Below are positions 44,363 to 52,320 of a DNA stretch of 64,000 nucleotides, piece by piece. Every line of letters starts with the position of its first letter. The first letter of the stretch is position 1. The position numbers and the translations under genes were made by a program. Origin of the DNA: Paraburkholderia solitsugae (GTDB lineage Bacteria > Pseudomonadota > Gammaproteobacteria > Burkholderiales > Burkholderiaceae). The DNA lies in contig NZ_WOEY01000079.1 of NCBI RefSeq assembly GCF_013177695.1, positions 57,994 through 121,993 of the forward strand, given 5' to 3'. The notes beneath the pieces were generated by a model. The model worked only from the letters and a program-made list of their open reading frames with translations, was not told where the DNA came from and did not search any database.

Positions 44363-46216
44363 TCAGCTCACATTCCAAACCGAAACGCCGAGGGTATCAA
44401 TATCAATCCGGCAAGGGCTACCTTCCCGCAGCCGGGCATCTTCGTTCGCGATATCGAACCGCACCCCTGCGATATTCAGGCGGACATAGCGCTCACCGCG
44501 CCGTAACTCGACCGCGTCGACCACGCCGGCGTGAGCGCCATTAGGCAAAATCACCACGGCGTGGGAAGAGATGCGCCACATCACCCGCCGCCCGGCAGGC
44601 ATGACAGCACCGCGATCGTCCGTCGCGATCGCCAGTCCCTTGCCAATCTGGACTTGCCCCGGCGCCGTCATCAAGCCTTCGCCGACGTTGTGCAAGCCGA
44701 GCAACTCAGCAACGCGCATCGAAGCCGGCCGTTCGAACACGGCATCGATGGAACCCGCCTGCAGCACGCGCCCTTGTTCGACGACCAGCACCTCGTCGGC
44801 AAGCAGCGCCGCTTCGTCGGGATCGTGCGTGACGATGATCGTCACCGCCGTAATCTCGCGCTGCAACGCCCGCAGCGACTGCTGTAAACGGCGCCGCCGC
44901 GGCGTATCGAGCGCCGCGAACGGCTCATCGAACAGCAACAATTCGCTATGACGTGTGAGCGCCCGTGCCAGCGCCACGCGTTGCCGCTGCCCGAACGACA
45001 ATTGATGCGGTAAGCGCGCCACCAGTCGCGCGAGGCCCAGATGATCGAGCCAGTAACGCGCGCTGGCCGCGTCGGCGTCGACGGGAAACGCGAGTTGCTG
45101 CGCGACCGTCATGTGTGGGAATAGACCGTAGTCTTGCGGCATATAACCGATCTGGCGGCGCTCGGGCGGCAGCGTGCTCAGGTCAGTTGCGCCGAGCCGG
45201 ACGGAACAGGATGCATTGGATTCGAGCCCTGCAATCAGACGCAATGCCAGGGATTTGCCGGAGCCCGACGGCCCGATGATCGCAAGCCGCCGCGTTGCAG
45301 GCGTCCACGCTATGTCGAGTTCGAACGCGCCCAATTGGCGCTGCAAATGAAAGGCGAGTCGACGATCGGACGTCTCGCCACGACTCGCCGTTAGATCCGC
45401 GCCGGGTTCCGGCGCGTCGTCGCCGTTTTCGGTCTGTTCGAGCGCGGCCTTTTGCCGAAGGCTATAAATCGACAGCGCCGCGCAGACAATCGCAATCGCG
45501 AGCGTCGGCAGCAGCAGCGGCATCATCGCCGGCAGGCCTTGGCCACCGAATACGACGTACGTGTACACCGGCAGCGAATACGGGTGATAGGCCACCATCA
45601 CAGTCGCGCCGAATTCGCCAAACGCACGCAACCATGCGAGCGCAAGTCCGGCGCGAATCGCTGGCCACGCAACCGGCAACATCACGCGGAAGAAGCGGCT
45701 GCCCGCATGATGGCCGAGCGTCGCGGCCACGTCGTCGAGCACGGGATCCACGGCGGCGAACGCCGATTTCGCCGCGATGATCAGGAAGGGCGCGGCGACG
45801 AAGACTTCCGCGAGCACGATGCCGGCAAACGAATCCGTCAGCGCCCCGTTAGTGAATCGGCCGACCCAGCTATACGGGCCGAGCAGAAACAATAGCAGCA
45901 CGCCGCTCGTGAGCGGCGGCAAGGCAAGCGGCAACTGCACGACGAAGCCGAGCAGCGCCATCTTGCGCGAACTCGAGCGCGCCAGAAAATAGCCGAGCGG
46001 CACGCCGCCCAGCAGAATCACGAGCGAGGCCACACTGGCACTCGCCGCCGAAATGCCGACCGCTGACCACACCGCTTGCCAGTCGACATTCGGCCAATCA
46101 GCCGCGCCGAGTTGCGGCACGCTCGCGATAAACGGGGCGCACAGATAGACGGCAAGCAGCGCCGCCAGCCACAGCAGCGGCCGCGCGGTGGACCGTTTCG
46201 CCGCCTGGTTCACCAC
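44363..46216 (-). CDS. Fused molybdate/tungstate ABC permease-ATPase (ModB-ModC)
   Basis: A 617-aa single polypeptide. Residues 15-255 are a ModB-type permease with about five membrane helices and the EAA loop (DVAATLGHHAGSRFF). Residues ~285-500 are an ABC ATPase: Walker A GPSGSGKS (315-322), signature LSFGQ (406-410, normally LSGGQ) and Walker B LLLFDEP. A TOBE-like oxyanion domain ends the protein (about 535-617). Permease and ATPase are usually separate genes. It starts at GTG 46216, just after the binding-protein stop, so both are cotranscribed, likely under ModE. Confidence 0.9.
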   Translation of the reverse strand: MVNQAAKRSTARPLLWLAALLAVYLCAPFIASVPQLGAADWPNVDWQAVWSAVGISAASASVASLVILLGGVPLGYFLARSSSRKMALLGFVVQLPLALPPLTSGVLLLFLLGPYSWVGRFTNGALTDSFAGIVLAEVFVAAPFLIIAAKSAFAAVDPVLDDVAATLGHHAGSRFFRVMLPVAWPAIRAGLALAWLRAFGEFGATVMVAYHPYSLPVYTYVVFGGQGLPAMMPLLLPTLAIAIVCAALSIYSLRQKAALEQTENGDDAPEPGADLTASRGETSDRRLAFHLQRQLGAFELDIAWTPATRRLAIIGPSGSGKSLALRLIAGLESNASCSVRLGATDLSTLPPERRQIGYMPQDYGLFPHMTVAQQLAFPVDADAASARYWLDHLGLARLVARLPHQLSFGQRQRVALARALTRHSELLLFDEPFAALDTPRRRRLQQSLRALQREITAVTIIVTHDPDEAALLADEVLVVEQGRVLQAGSIDAVFERPASMRVAELLGLHNVGEGLMTAPGQVQIGKGLAIATDDRGAVMPAGRRVMWRISSHAVVILPNGAHAGVVDAVELRRGERYVRLNIAGVRFDIANEDARLREGSPCRIDIDTLGVSVWNVS

Positions 46217-46217
46217 C

Positions 46218-47093
46218 TTACTGCGCGGCGTCGATCACGGCTTGCACCGAAGGCGGCATCGCTTGCACGTTGCCGGTCACGGTGGGTTTGATCACATCCA
46301 CGCCGTGCTGCTTGAGCAGCGCGCGCCCTTGTGCGCTCAGCAGGAAGTCGACGAAGCTGCTTGCGCCCGCACGGTTAGGCGCATCGCTGAGAATCGTCAG
46401 CGTGTAGCTCGCTTTGGCCTGCAATTCGGGCGCCGGCTGGATCGCCGGGATTTTCAGGTCGGACGTTTCGGTCGAGTAGAAGAAGCCGGCATCGAGTTGG
46501 CCGGATTGGAGGCGGCCCACCAGGGTTTCCTCAGGCAAAACCTGTGCGGGATTTTCCGCGGCGCCCAGCGTCTTCTCGACGAGGTCCGGCTGATGGTAGA
46601 GCTCTGCGGCCTTTGTCATCATCTCGACGGTGAATGCGCCCTTCGGATCGAGCTTCGGATCGGTACGGCCGATACGGATACCCGGCTCCTGCAATACCTG
46701 ATCCCAGCGCTTGTTCTTGAAGTCCGCAGCGAACTTGCTTTGCGGGTCGTAGCCGATCATCAAAGGCGATTCGGCGAAGTTGACGTACCACGTGACGTGG
46801 TCGCCGTTCGCCTCGCCCATCAGGCTGGTATTCACCTTCGGGCTCGCGCTGATGAACACGTCGCCGCGGCGCAGCTTGCCCTTGATCTCGTTCGCGATCT
46901 TGTTCGAACCCGCCGCGTAGCCGCGGAAGTGCTGGCCGGTGGCCTTTTCGAAGGCCGGGCCCACGCTGCGCTCCATCAGATTGACGAGCGAACCGGCGTA
47001 CAGCACGTTGACCGTGTCGTCCTGCGCGAAGGCGGGCGGGGCCGTCGCCACCCCGGCAACGACCACGAAAGATGCGAGCAGCTTGCGAATCAT
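46218..47093 (-). CDS. Periplasmic molybdate/tungstate-binding protein (ModA/WtpA-like)
   Basis: A 291-aa periplasmic protein with a signal peptide (cut after PPAFA-Q). YAGSLVNLMER, AAGSNKIANEI and GRTDPKLDPKGAF are typical of the ModA/WtpA branch; the last resembles the tungstate/molybdate-binding WtpA group more than E. coli ModA. It delivers oxyanion to the fused ModBC encoded immediately downstream. A ModE-like operator lies just upstream of its start. Whether it prefers molybdate or tungstate cannot be read from sequence. Confidence 0.9.
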   Translation of the reverse strand: MIRKLLASFVVVAGVATAPPAFAQDDTVNVLYAGSLVNLMERSVGPAFEKATGQHFRGYAAGSNKIANEIKGKLRRGDVFISASPKVNTSLMGEANGDHVTWYVNFAESPLMIGYDPQSKFAADFKNKRWDQVLQEPGIRIGRTDPKLDPKGAFTVEMMTKAAELYHQPDLVEKTLGAAENPAQVLPEETLVGRLQSGQLDAGFFYSTETSDLKIPAIQPAPELQAKASYTLTILSDAPNRAGASSFVDFLLSAQGRALLKQHGVDVIKPTVTGNVQAMPPSVQAVIDAAQ

Positions 47094-47109
47094 GTGACTA
47101 ATCCCGATG

Positions 47110-47133
47110 CGTTATTAAGAGCGCTATATTACG
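47110..47133. promoter_or_regulatory. ModE-like operator 1 (transporter promoter)
   Basis: CGTTATTAA - 6 bp - TATATTACG. The right half inverted is CGTAATATA, the left half CGTTATTAA. E. coli ModE sites have the same 9-6-9 layout with half CGTTATATA. It lies 17 bp upstream of the binding-protein start. Confidence 0.65.
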
Positions 47134-47176
47134 ACGCCATCGCGTTGCGTTGTGCGGCGCTGCGCGCGTCGTGTGA

Positions 47177-47350
47177 TCAATTGAGCGGGAAAATCCGCAC
47201 GTAACTGGTGCCGCCAGTGCTGCCAGCGCGGTCGATGGCGTACAACTGGTGCCGGGGCGCGTCCACGGCCACGCCGCGAACGTCCTGAAAGTCATTTGCA
47301 AGCAGGCTGATGGTGCCGTCCGGCGCGATCCGGCAGAGGTCGGCCGCGAA
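47177..47350 (-). pseudogene. Remnant of an SMP-30/NHL beta-propeller gene (3' end)
   Basis: The minus strand reads in frame through LCRIAPDGTISLLAN, VRGVAVDAPRHQLYAID and a stop at 47177, which is the ending expected of a gluconolactonase/NHL-repeat protein. Upstream of about 47350 the frame loses all resemblance and no start exists, so only ~58 codons of a larger gene survive. It probably marks a past rearrangement between the two ModE-controlled promoters. Confidence 0.5.
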
Positions 47351-47470
47351 GCCGGCTTGTCGATGCGAGCCGTGAATTTTTATCGATGGGGATGACGCTG
47401 GCGGAGTGCCCGATATGCCTGGCGATATAGTGCGTATCGAGGCATTTTTGCGCCGCGGCGGCCATCGCAG

Positions 47471-47494
47471 CGTAATATACACACCGACATAACG
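47471..47494. promoter_or_regulatory. ModE-like operator 2 (oxidoreductase-nifQ-modE promoter)
   Basis: CGTAATATA - 6 bp - GACATAACG; inverted right half CGTTATGTC. Same 9-6-9 geometry as operator 1, 44 bp before the oxidoreductase ATG. Confidence 0.65.
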
Positions 47495-47537
47495 AGTGAA
47501 CAAGCCGCTCAGGCATCAATGCTGGAGATAAGCGCAG

Positions 47538-48026
47538 ATGGATAGTGTGAATGTGATTGCCGCGCCTGCCGTTGAAGGCGCGCTCGTCTTGAGCGGACGG
47601 TTCCAGCGCCCGCTGTCTTTCGACCTCGAGCGGCTCAAGGCTTACGAAAGCGTGCTGGCCACGCCATTCGATCTACGCTGCTATACGACGAACCGTTTCA
47701 TCCGCAGCGTCGATTCTTACCGCGGCGTGCGTTTGACGACCTTGATCTCGGAAGCGGGCCTGCCGAACGACGTGCCAGGCGAGTTCAAGCGTACGGTGTT
47801 CGTGGCGGTGGGACACGATGGCTACGTCGTGACATTCTCGTGGCATGAACTGTTCAACACGCTGGTCGGCGAGAACGTGCTGGTTGCGTACGAATGCGGT
47901 GGCCGCGCGCTCGATGCTGAAGACGGTGCGCCGATTCTGTTTTCCGGTTCGGACATTCTGCCCGCGCCTCGCCACGTCAAGCGCCTCGCGCGTATCGAGG
48001 CGCATGTTTTGAAGCCATTGGCGTAG
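47538..48026 (+). CDS. Small molybdopterin-binding-domain protein
   Basis: A 162-aa protein resembling the core of the sulfite-oxidase-type molybdopterin domain family (LRCYTTNRF with a Cys near residue 49, YRGVRLTTLISEAGL, GHDGYVVTFSW, PAPRHVKRLARIEAH). It is much shorter than true sulfite oxidases and has no signal peptide, so it may bind cofactor or metal rather than act alone. It heads an operon with the NifQ-like and ModE genes and lies behind a ModE-like site, which fits a molybdenum-related job. Confidence 0.78.
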   Translation: MDSVNVIAAPAVEGALVLSGRFQRPLSFDLERLKAYESVLATPFDLRCYTTNRFIRSVDSYRGVRLTTLISEAGLPNDVPGEFKRTVFVAVGHDGYVVTFSWHELFNTLVGENVLVAYECGGRALDAEDGAPILFSGSDILPAPRHVKRLARIEAHVLKPLA

Positions 48027-48080
48027 GGGATTCGAGCGACTGGCGTAATATGGTTCGCTGTTCTTCATCGCGTTGCCGCC

Positions 48081-48728
48081 ATGTCTGACGAACCGCTTTC
48101 GCCTGCTGTTGGCGTTGCTGCGTCCCGCCCCGCACCGCTGCGTGCGCCACTCGATGCGCGGGTCGACGAGCGCACGACAAAGTGGCTGGCCGCGGCCACG
48201 GACGCCGCATTGCCCGATACGCAACTGTTCGCCAGGCTGATTGCCGCGCGCGACGTGCGCGACGAGCTTGCGCTGTTGGGGTTGCCGCAGCAGGTGTGGC
48301 GGGCGCTACTGGAGCGGCACTTTGTGCACGCCGCCGCGCTCGCAGCCGTGCCAGCGCCTTTGTCTGCATTGCCGCCCGTCGATACTAGCGAACACGCGGC
48401 ATTCGTCGACACGCTGCGTGCGTTGCTGCTCACGTATTCCAGTCCCACCGTCGACGCGAACGACGCCCACTGTCTCGCCTCGATCATCGCTCACGCGTGC
48501 TTGCGGCCGGATCACCTGTGGCGCGACCTCGGCCTTGCGGGCCGTGAAGAAGTCACATGGATGCTGACGCGTTATTTCCCGACGCTCGTTGTGCTGAATG
48601 TTGACAATCTGCGCTGGAAGAAATTCCTCGCCCAGCAACGCGCGCTGTCCTTAGGGCTTGAGCCCGGCCCGGCGCCCGGTTGCCCGGGCTGCGAAGACTA
48701 CGGGCATTGCTTCCCGGACCACCCTTGA
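48081..48728 (+). CDS. nifQ: NifQ-like molybdenum protein
   Basis: A 215-aa protein with NifQ features: RWKKFLAQQ (residues ~177-185) and the C-terminal cysteine cluster CPGCEDYGHCF. NifQ carries a Mo-Fe-S cluster and donates molybdenum for FeMo-cofactor. The family motif is C-x4-C-x2-C-x5-C; here the first Cys position lies in GLEPGPAPG and is absent, leaving three. No nif genes are in the window; the neighbours are molybdate import and ModE. It may be a NifQ used outside nitrogen fixation or a diverged copy. Confidence 0.82.
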   Translation: MSDEPLSPAVGVAASRPAPLRAPLDARVDERTTKWLAAATDAALPDTQLFARLIAARDVRDELALLGLPQQVWRALLERHFVHAAALAAVPAPLSALPPVDTSEHAAFVDTLRALLLTYSSPTVDANDAHCLASIIAHACLRPDHLWRDLGLAGREEVTWMLTRYFPTLVVLNVDNLRWKKFLAQQRALSLGLEPGPAPGCPGCEDYGHCFPDHP

Positions 48729-48781
48729 AGACTCACTCAGCCAGGGTGGCAGGGCGAGGCGGTTCGTGTATCCTTTCGCGC

Positions 48782-49192
48782 ATGGCTGATACCGCGAAAA
48801 CCACACCAAGACCCGCGACAAAATCCGCGACAAAGTCTGCGAAGCCGCGCCCCGAAGTGCGCTTCAGAATGCGCATCCGCAACGGCGATGCCGTCGCGCT
48901 CGGGCCGGGCAAAGTCGAACTGCTCGAAGCCGTGCGCGAATACGGCTCGATCTCGGCTGCGGCGCGCAGCCTCGGCATGTCGTACCGGCGCGCCTGGCTG
49001 CTGATCGACGAGCTGAACCGCTCGCTCAAAGCGCCCGCCACCCACTCGGAGCAGGGCGGTCAAAGCGGTGGCGGCTGTACGCTGACGCCGGTGGGCGAAC
49101 GGATTATTCATCTGTACCGCGAGGTCGAAGTCGAGGCGCAACGAAGTTGCGCGAAACAGATCGCCGAGTTGACCAAACTGATTCGCGCCTGA
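48782..49192 (+). CDS. modE: Single-domain ModE-type winged-helix regulator
   Basis: A 136-aa protein from ATG 48782. After a Lys/Thr-rich tail it has the ModE N-terminal LysR-like winged helix (LLEAVREYGSISAAARSLGMSYRRAWLLIDELN, residues ~45-78; the SYRRAW recognition text is typical). The C-terminal oxyanion-binding MOP/TOBE repeats of full ModE are missing, so molybdate sensing must come from elsewhere or be indirect. It is the third gene of the operon behind ModE-like site 2 and so probably autoregulated. Confidence 0.88.
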   Translation: MADTAKTTPRPATKSATKSAKPRPEVRFRMRIRNGDAVALGPGKVELLEAVREYGSISAAARSLGMSYRRAWLLIDELNRSLKAPATHSEQGGQSGGGCTLTPVGERIIHLYREVEVEAQRSCAKQIAELTKLIRA

Positions 49193-49226
49193 GTGGTGGA
49201 GGGGCGTTCGGTTTAGGCTTCAACGC

Positions 49227-50576
49227 TCAGCCGTGGCGCAGGCAAAACGCCGACGGTGGCGGATTGCCCAACTGGGCACGATGCTCGGGGCGCAGGCGGC
49301 CCACCAGTTCGACGAAGCTCGCCACGCTCGCCGTGCGCAACGGGTGATAGTCGATCTGATGGCGTTCGCAAACCCGCTTGAGCGTATTCATCGAATCGTG
49401 ATCGACGCAGTCGACCGGAAACACGACGATATCCGCACCCGGCAGCGCAGCGGCAAGCAGACCTTTGCGATCTTCCACGCCGCCGTCGTGCACCACGAAA
49501 TCACCGCCGGCCGCTTCCACCAGCCGCTTGAGCGCGGCATTCGAGCCGGGCCGGCCGCCCACATACACAATCCGTTTGCCGCGCACGTTGTCGAGGCTCG
49601 CTTGCCGTGTCCCCGCGCCATGGCTGTCCGCTGCATCCACGGTCGCGCATTCCAACGCGTCGCACTCGCTTTGCACCAGCTTGAGAAGCGCTAACGCCTG
49701 ATCGAGGCTCTTGCGTAACGCGAGCGCCGCGCCTTGTTCCTGGAGCACGCGCTGTTCAGCGGCCTCACGGCGGCTCGTGTGCAGCGCCACCCGCTGGTCG
49801 ATGTCGGCCAGCTTGTCGCGCAGCCTTGATATCTCGGCTTCGGGATTGGTGGGATCCGTCGGCGTCTGTCGCGTGGACAAGGCTGTGAGCTGCGCGATCT
49901 GCGCATTGAGCGCGGCGATCGATGCGTCGCGCTGCGTGCTGATCTCCTGCAAGCGGCTTTGCTGCCGCTCGACTTTCTCTTTCAACTCGGCGTTTTCGGC
50001 CTCGAGCGCAACCAGCCTGCGGATGTCCGCGCGATTTGCCGCGCCGACCAGATGCGACAGCATGTGCAATTCGCCGAACGCTTTCTGGCGCACGTGCAAG
50101 GTCGCGTGCGGATGTGTCATCAAGGCCCAGTAAGCAGGTGGGATGTCACCGCTTTTCAGTGCTTCGTCCCAGAGCTTCAGCAACTCGACGCCGTCAGTGG
50201 CTTTGTCGAAGCGGCGGATCGCCGCCGCATAGTGCTCGTCGAGCAACTTATGCAGCGCTTTGGCGCCCGCGCCGCCGTCGATCGCGAGTTCTACGGCCGA
50301 GTGATGAACCTCCAGATCGCTCGCATCCCGGCGATCGAGGCCTGTGAATTTGGGCACCAGCCTGCGCAGTTCGTGCGTGCTGAGACAGGTGCCGATGATC
50401 GAACAATGCAGTTGGCCGTCGAGCTCTCCGAGGCGCGCGCGCCGTTTGGCGTTCGAAAGCGAACCCTTGGCGGGCGTGCAGCACGGATCGGCCGCGCGCA
50501 GGCCCGTGCCGGCGAGCTCGTCGCTGGACAGTTTGAGGCGCGATGGCTGGGCGAGACGAAACGGGGGCGTGTGCAT
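49227..50576 (-). CDS. DUF2325 protein with central coiled coil
   Basis: A 449-aa protein; GAGGT precedes ATG 50576. A Cys/His-containing N-terminal region (CCTP, HCSIIGTCLSTHELRRL, residues ~30-75), a long coiled coil (about 195-310, heptads rich in Leu/Glu/Gln/Ala) and a C-terminal DUF2325 domain (KRIVYVGGRPGSNAALKRLVE, VFPVDCVDHDSMNTLKRVCE). DUF2325 is small, Rossmann-like and of unknown role; its conserved His/Asp/Cys could bind metal. A strong ModE-like site lies 79 bp upstream, and it faces the modE operon convergently. Confidence 0.85.
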   Translation of the reverse strand: MHTPPFRLAQPSRLKLSSDELAGTGLRAADPCCTPAKGSLSNAKRRARLGELDGQLHCSIIGTCLSTHELRRLVPKFTGLDRRDASDLEVHHSAVELAIDGGAGAKALHKLLDEHYAAAIRRFDKATDGVELLKLWDEALKSGDIPPAYWALMTHPHATLHVRQKAFGELHMLSHLVGAANRADIRRLVALEAENAELKEKVERQQSRLQEISTQRDASIAALNAQIAQLTALSTRQTPTDPTNPEAEISRLRDKLADIDQRVALHTSRREAAEQRVLQEQGAALALRKSLDQALALLKLVQSECDALECATVDAADSHGAGTRQASLDNVRGKRIVYVGGRPGSNAALKRLVEAAGGDFVVHDGGVEDRKGLLAAALPGADIVVFPVDCVDHDSMNTLKRVCERHQIDYHPLRTASVASFVELVGRLRPEHRAQLGNPPPSAFCLRHG

Positions 50577-50654
50577 GGGTACCTCGAATCCGGTTCTGGC
50601 GTCAGGCTGCCTGAAGGTGCGTGCTGGACACCCTCGCCACGCAAGCGCCGCTGG

Positions 50655-50678
50655 CGATGTATATGGAAATATATAACG
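50655..50678. promoter_or_regulatory. ModE-like operator 3 (DUF2325 promoter), best match
   Basis: CGATGTATA - 6 bp - TATATAACG; the inverted right half CGTTATATA equals the E. coli half-site consensus exactly and is followed by AT. It sits 79 bp before the DUF2325 start. Confidence 0.72.
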
Positions 50679-50696
50679 ATGGACGCACGAAAACGT

Positions 50697-51203
50697 TCAT
50701 GTGACGCAATGACGATCCAGAACATGCCCAACGCACAGGCCGATAAAGGCGGCGTCGAGCCGTTCGAGTTCCGCCACCACCTTGCGTAACGCGGCCAGGT
50801 CGTTGCTTAACGCATCCGAGAAAATCGCGTCGCGAAGCTGCTCGGCCGAGCGCGCTTCTTCGATCGACGCTTTCAGATCGCGCAGACGAACGAAAGCCGC
50901 CGCCTTGGCCTGCTCGGCGAGGATCGACAACAACTGGTTCAATGAGTGCGAGCGCGAGGTACCCACCGACGCGAAATTCAACTGATCGTCTGTCAGCATC
51001 AGCACGAAGCGCTGCACGCTGCCATAAAGGCGCCGGTACGCGTCGACGACATCGCGGATCAGCTCGGCGCGGCCACGCTCGGACGCCGACTTCACCGCGA
51101 CGATGGTCGACGAAAGCCCTTTCGGGAACCGTTCCGCCGGGTCGGACAAGGTGGATCGCAATGGGGGTTGCGATGGGGATCGCGCTGTGGATCGACTAGG
51201 CAC
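50697..51203 (-). CDS. Probable separate 168-aa gene in frame with the LysR ORF
   Basis: The LysR frame stays open for about 190 codons past the normal LysR end. The first ~35 of these use rare AT-ended codons, but from about 51130 the bias is again strongly coding. A GTG at 51203 has AGGAG 9 nt upstream, giving a 168-aa protein: a Ser/Arg/Pro-rich tail of ~30 residues, then a mostly helical domain (RDVVDAYRRLYGSVQRFVLMLTDD, LNQLLSILAEQAKAAAFVRL, LAALRKVVAELERLDAAF). I do not recognise it. A ModE-like site lies 78 bp upstream, arguing for an independent gene. Confidence 0.5.
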   Translation of the reverse strand: MPSRSTARSPSQPPLRSTLSDPAERFPKGLSSTIVAVKSASERGRAELIRDVVDAYRRLYGSVQRFVLMLTDDQLNFASVGTSRSHSLNQLLSILAEQAKAAAFVRLRDLKASIEEARSAEQLRDAIFSDALSNDLAALRKVVAELERLDAAFIGLCVGHVLDRHCVT

Positions 51204-52211
51204 CGCTGCTGGCTCCTGCTTGCTTGTTTCGCTTCGTCGTGCGCGGCGGCGGCCGGGCCGCCACGCTCCACGAAGCAGACCGTGATATTCGACAGGATAT
51301 AACGAAAGGCGGCGTGAGTGTAGCGCAGGCGGTTTTACCCGGGGGAGCGCGAACGCCAGAAACGCCCGCACGGAGGGCGCCCGTTCGAACTTTCGATAGG
51401 CAATGGCGATTTCCGAGGCGATGGGTTTGCCGGCGATGTTTCGGTAGACGACGCCCGGCAATGCGATGCAATCCGCCAGCGTATGCGGCACGACCGCCAC
51501 ATTGCCGCCGAGCGATACGCAGGCCAGAACCGCCGCAAGCGTGCCGGGGCGTGACCCCAGCCGCGGCGAAAAACGCCCGCGCCGGGCGACTTCGAAGGTA
51601 CCGGATTCCTGTTCCGGCAACACGAAACACTGGTCGCACAGTTGCGCAGGCTTGATGTCCGGCGAGCCAGCCAGTGCACAGTTTTCCGGCAGGGCGAGGA
51701 CGAACGTATCGCGGTGGACGGTGGTTGCCTGAATGCCGTCGACGAGCGGTATCGGCGGGCGCACGTAGGCTGCGTCGAGCAGGCCGTCGCGCAGCATCTC
51801 GGCCGCGCTGTCCATCGGCACCTCGCGAATCGAGATGTCGACGCCCGGATATTGAGTGCGAAAACCGCCGACCGCCTGTTGCAATACGCCGGCATAAGCG
51901 GCCGAAGCCACATAGCCGACTTCGATCCGGCCCAACTCGCCACGCTCGGCGAGAATCGCGCGTTCTTCGCCGCGCACGAGGTGATCGAGCGCGCTGAGCG
52001 CTTCGGCGAGGTAGGCACTGCCTGCCGCACTCAAGGCCACCGACCGCTTGGTGCGATGAAAGAGCCGCACGCCGAGCAGCCGTTCTGCTTCCTGGATCAG
52101 CTTGGTTAGCGTGGGTGCCGCGATGCCTAATTCGTCCGCGGCGCGAGAGAAGTGCAGATGCTTCGCGACGCAAACGAATGCGTGGATATGGCGGAGTTCG
52201 AGCTTTCGCAT
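50697..52211 (-). CDS. LysR-family regulator (504-codon ORF, over-long)
   Basis: Residues 1-300 are an ordinary LysR protein: winged HTH (LHFSRAADELGIAAPTLTKLIQEAERLLG, residues 19-47) and substrate-binding domain ending near FLAFALP. Family length is ~300, but no stop occurs until 50697, giving 504 codons. Either the LysR is fused to a C-terminal helical domain, or it has lost its stop and runs into a separate gene (see 50697-51203). It is divergent from a DHA2 pump gene, its probable target. Confidence 0.75.
   Translation of the reverse strand: MRKLELRHIHAFVCVAKHLHFSRAADELGIAAPTLTKLIQEAERLLGVRLFHRTKRSVALSAAGSAYLAEALSALDHLVRGEERAILAERGELGRIEVGYVASAAYAGVLQQAVGGFRTQYPGVDISIREVPMDSAAEMLRDGLLDAAYVRPPIPLVDGIQATTVHRDTFVLALPENCALAGSPDIKPAQLCDQCFVLPEQESGTFEVARRGRFSPRLGSRPGTLAAVLACVSLGGNVAVVPHTLADCIALPGVVYRNIAGKPIASEIAIAYRKFERAPSVRAFLAFALPRVKPPALHSRRLSLYPVEYHGLLRGAWRPGRRRARRSETSKQEPAAVPSRSTARSPSQPPLRSTLSDPAERFPKGLSSTIVAVKSASERGRAELIRDVVDAYRRLYGSVQRFVLMLTDDQLNFASVGTSRSHSLNQLLSILAEQAKAAAFVRLRDLKASIEEARSAEQLRDAIFSDALSNDLAALRKVVAELERLDAAFIGLCVGHVLDRHCVT
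51281..51304. promoter_or_regulatory. ModE-like operator 4 (inside the long LysR ORF)
   Basis: CGTGATATT - 6 bp - GATATAACG; inverted right half CGTTATATC matches 8 of 9 consensus positions. It lies in the low-bias linker of the LysR frame, just upstream of the proposed 168-aa gene. Confidence 0.6.
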
Positions 52212-52320
52212 GATTTTCAGTATTGCCGCTTGCGCTAATTATTCTGTAATTCTATGGCAATGACAGCTAATAGTCGTTTCGTTACTATTGAATGACTTCG
52301 ATTCGACTCCGCCTGTCTGT

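Noticed and set aside
48044..48067. Possible fifth ModE site before nifQ
   Set aside because: Only the left half (CGTAATATG) fits; the right half does not, and nifQ is probably read from the upstream operon promoter.
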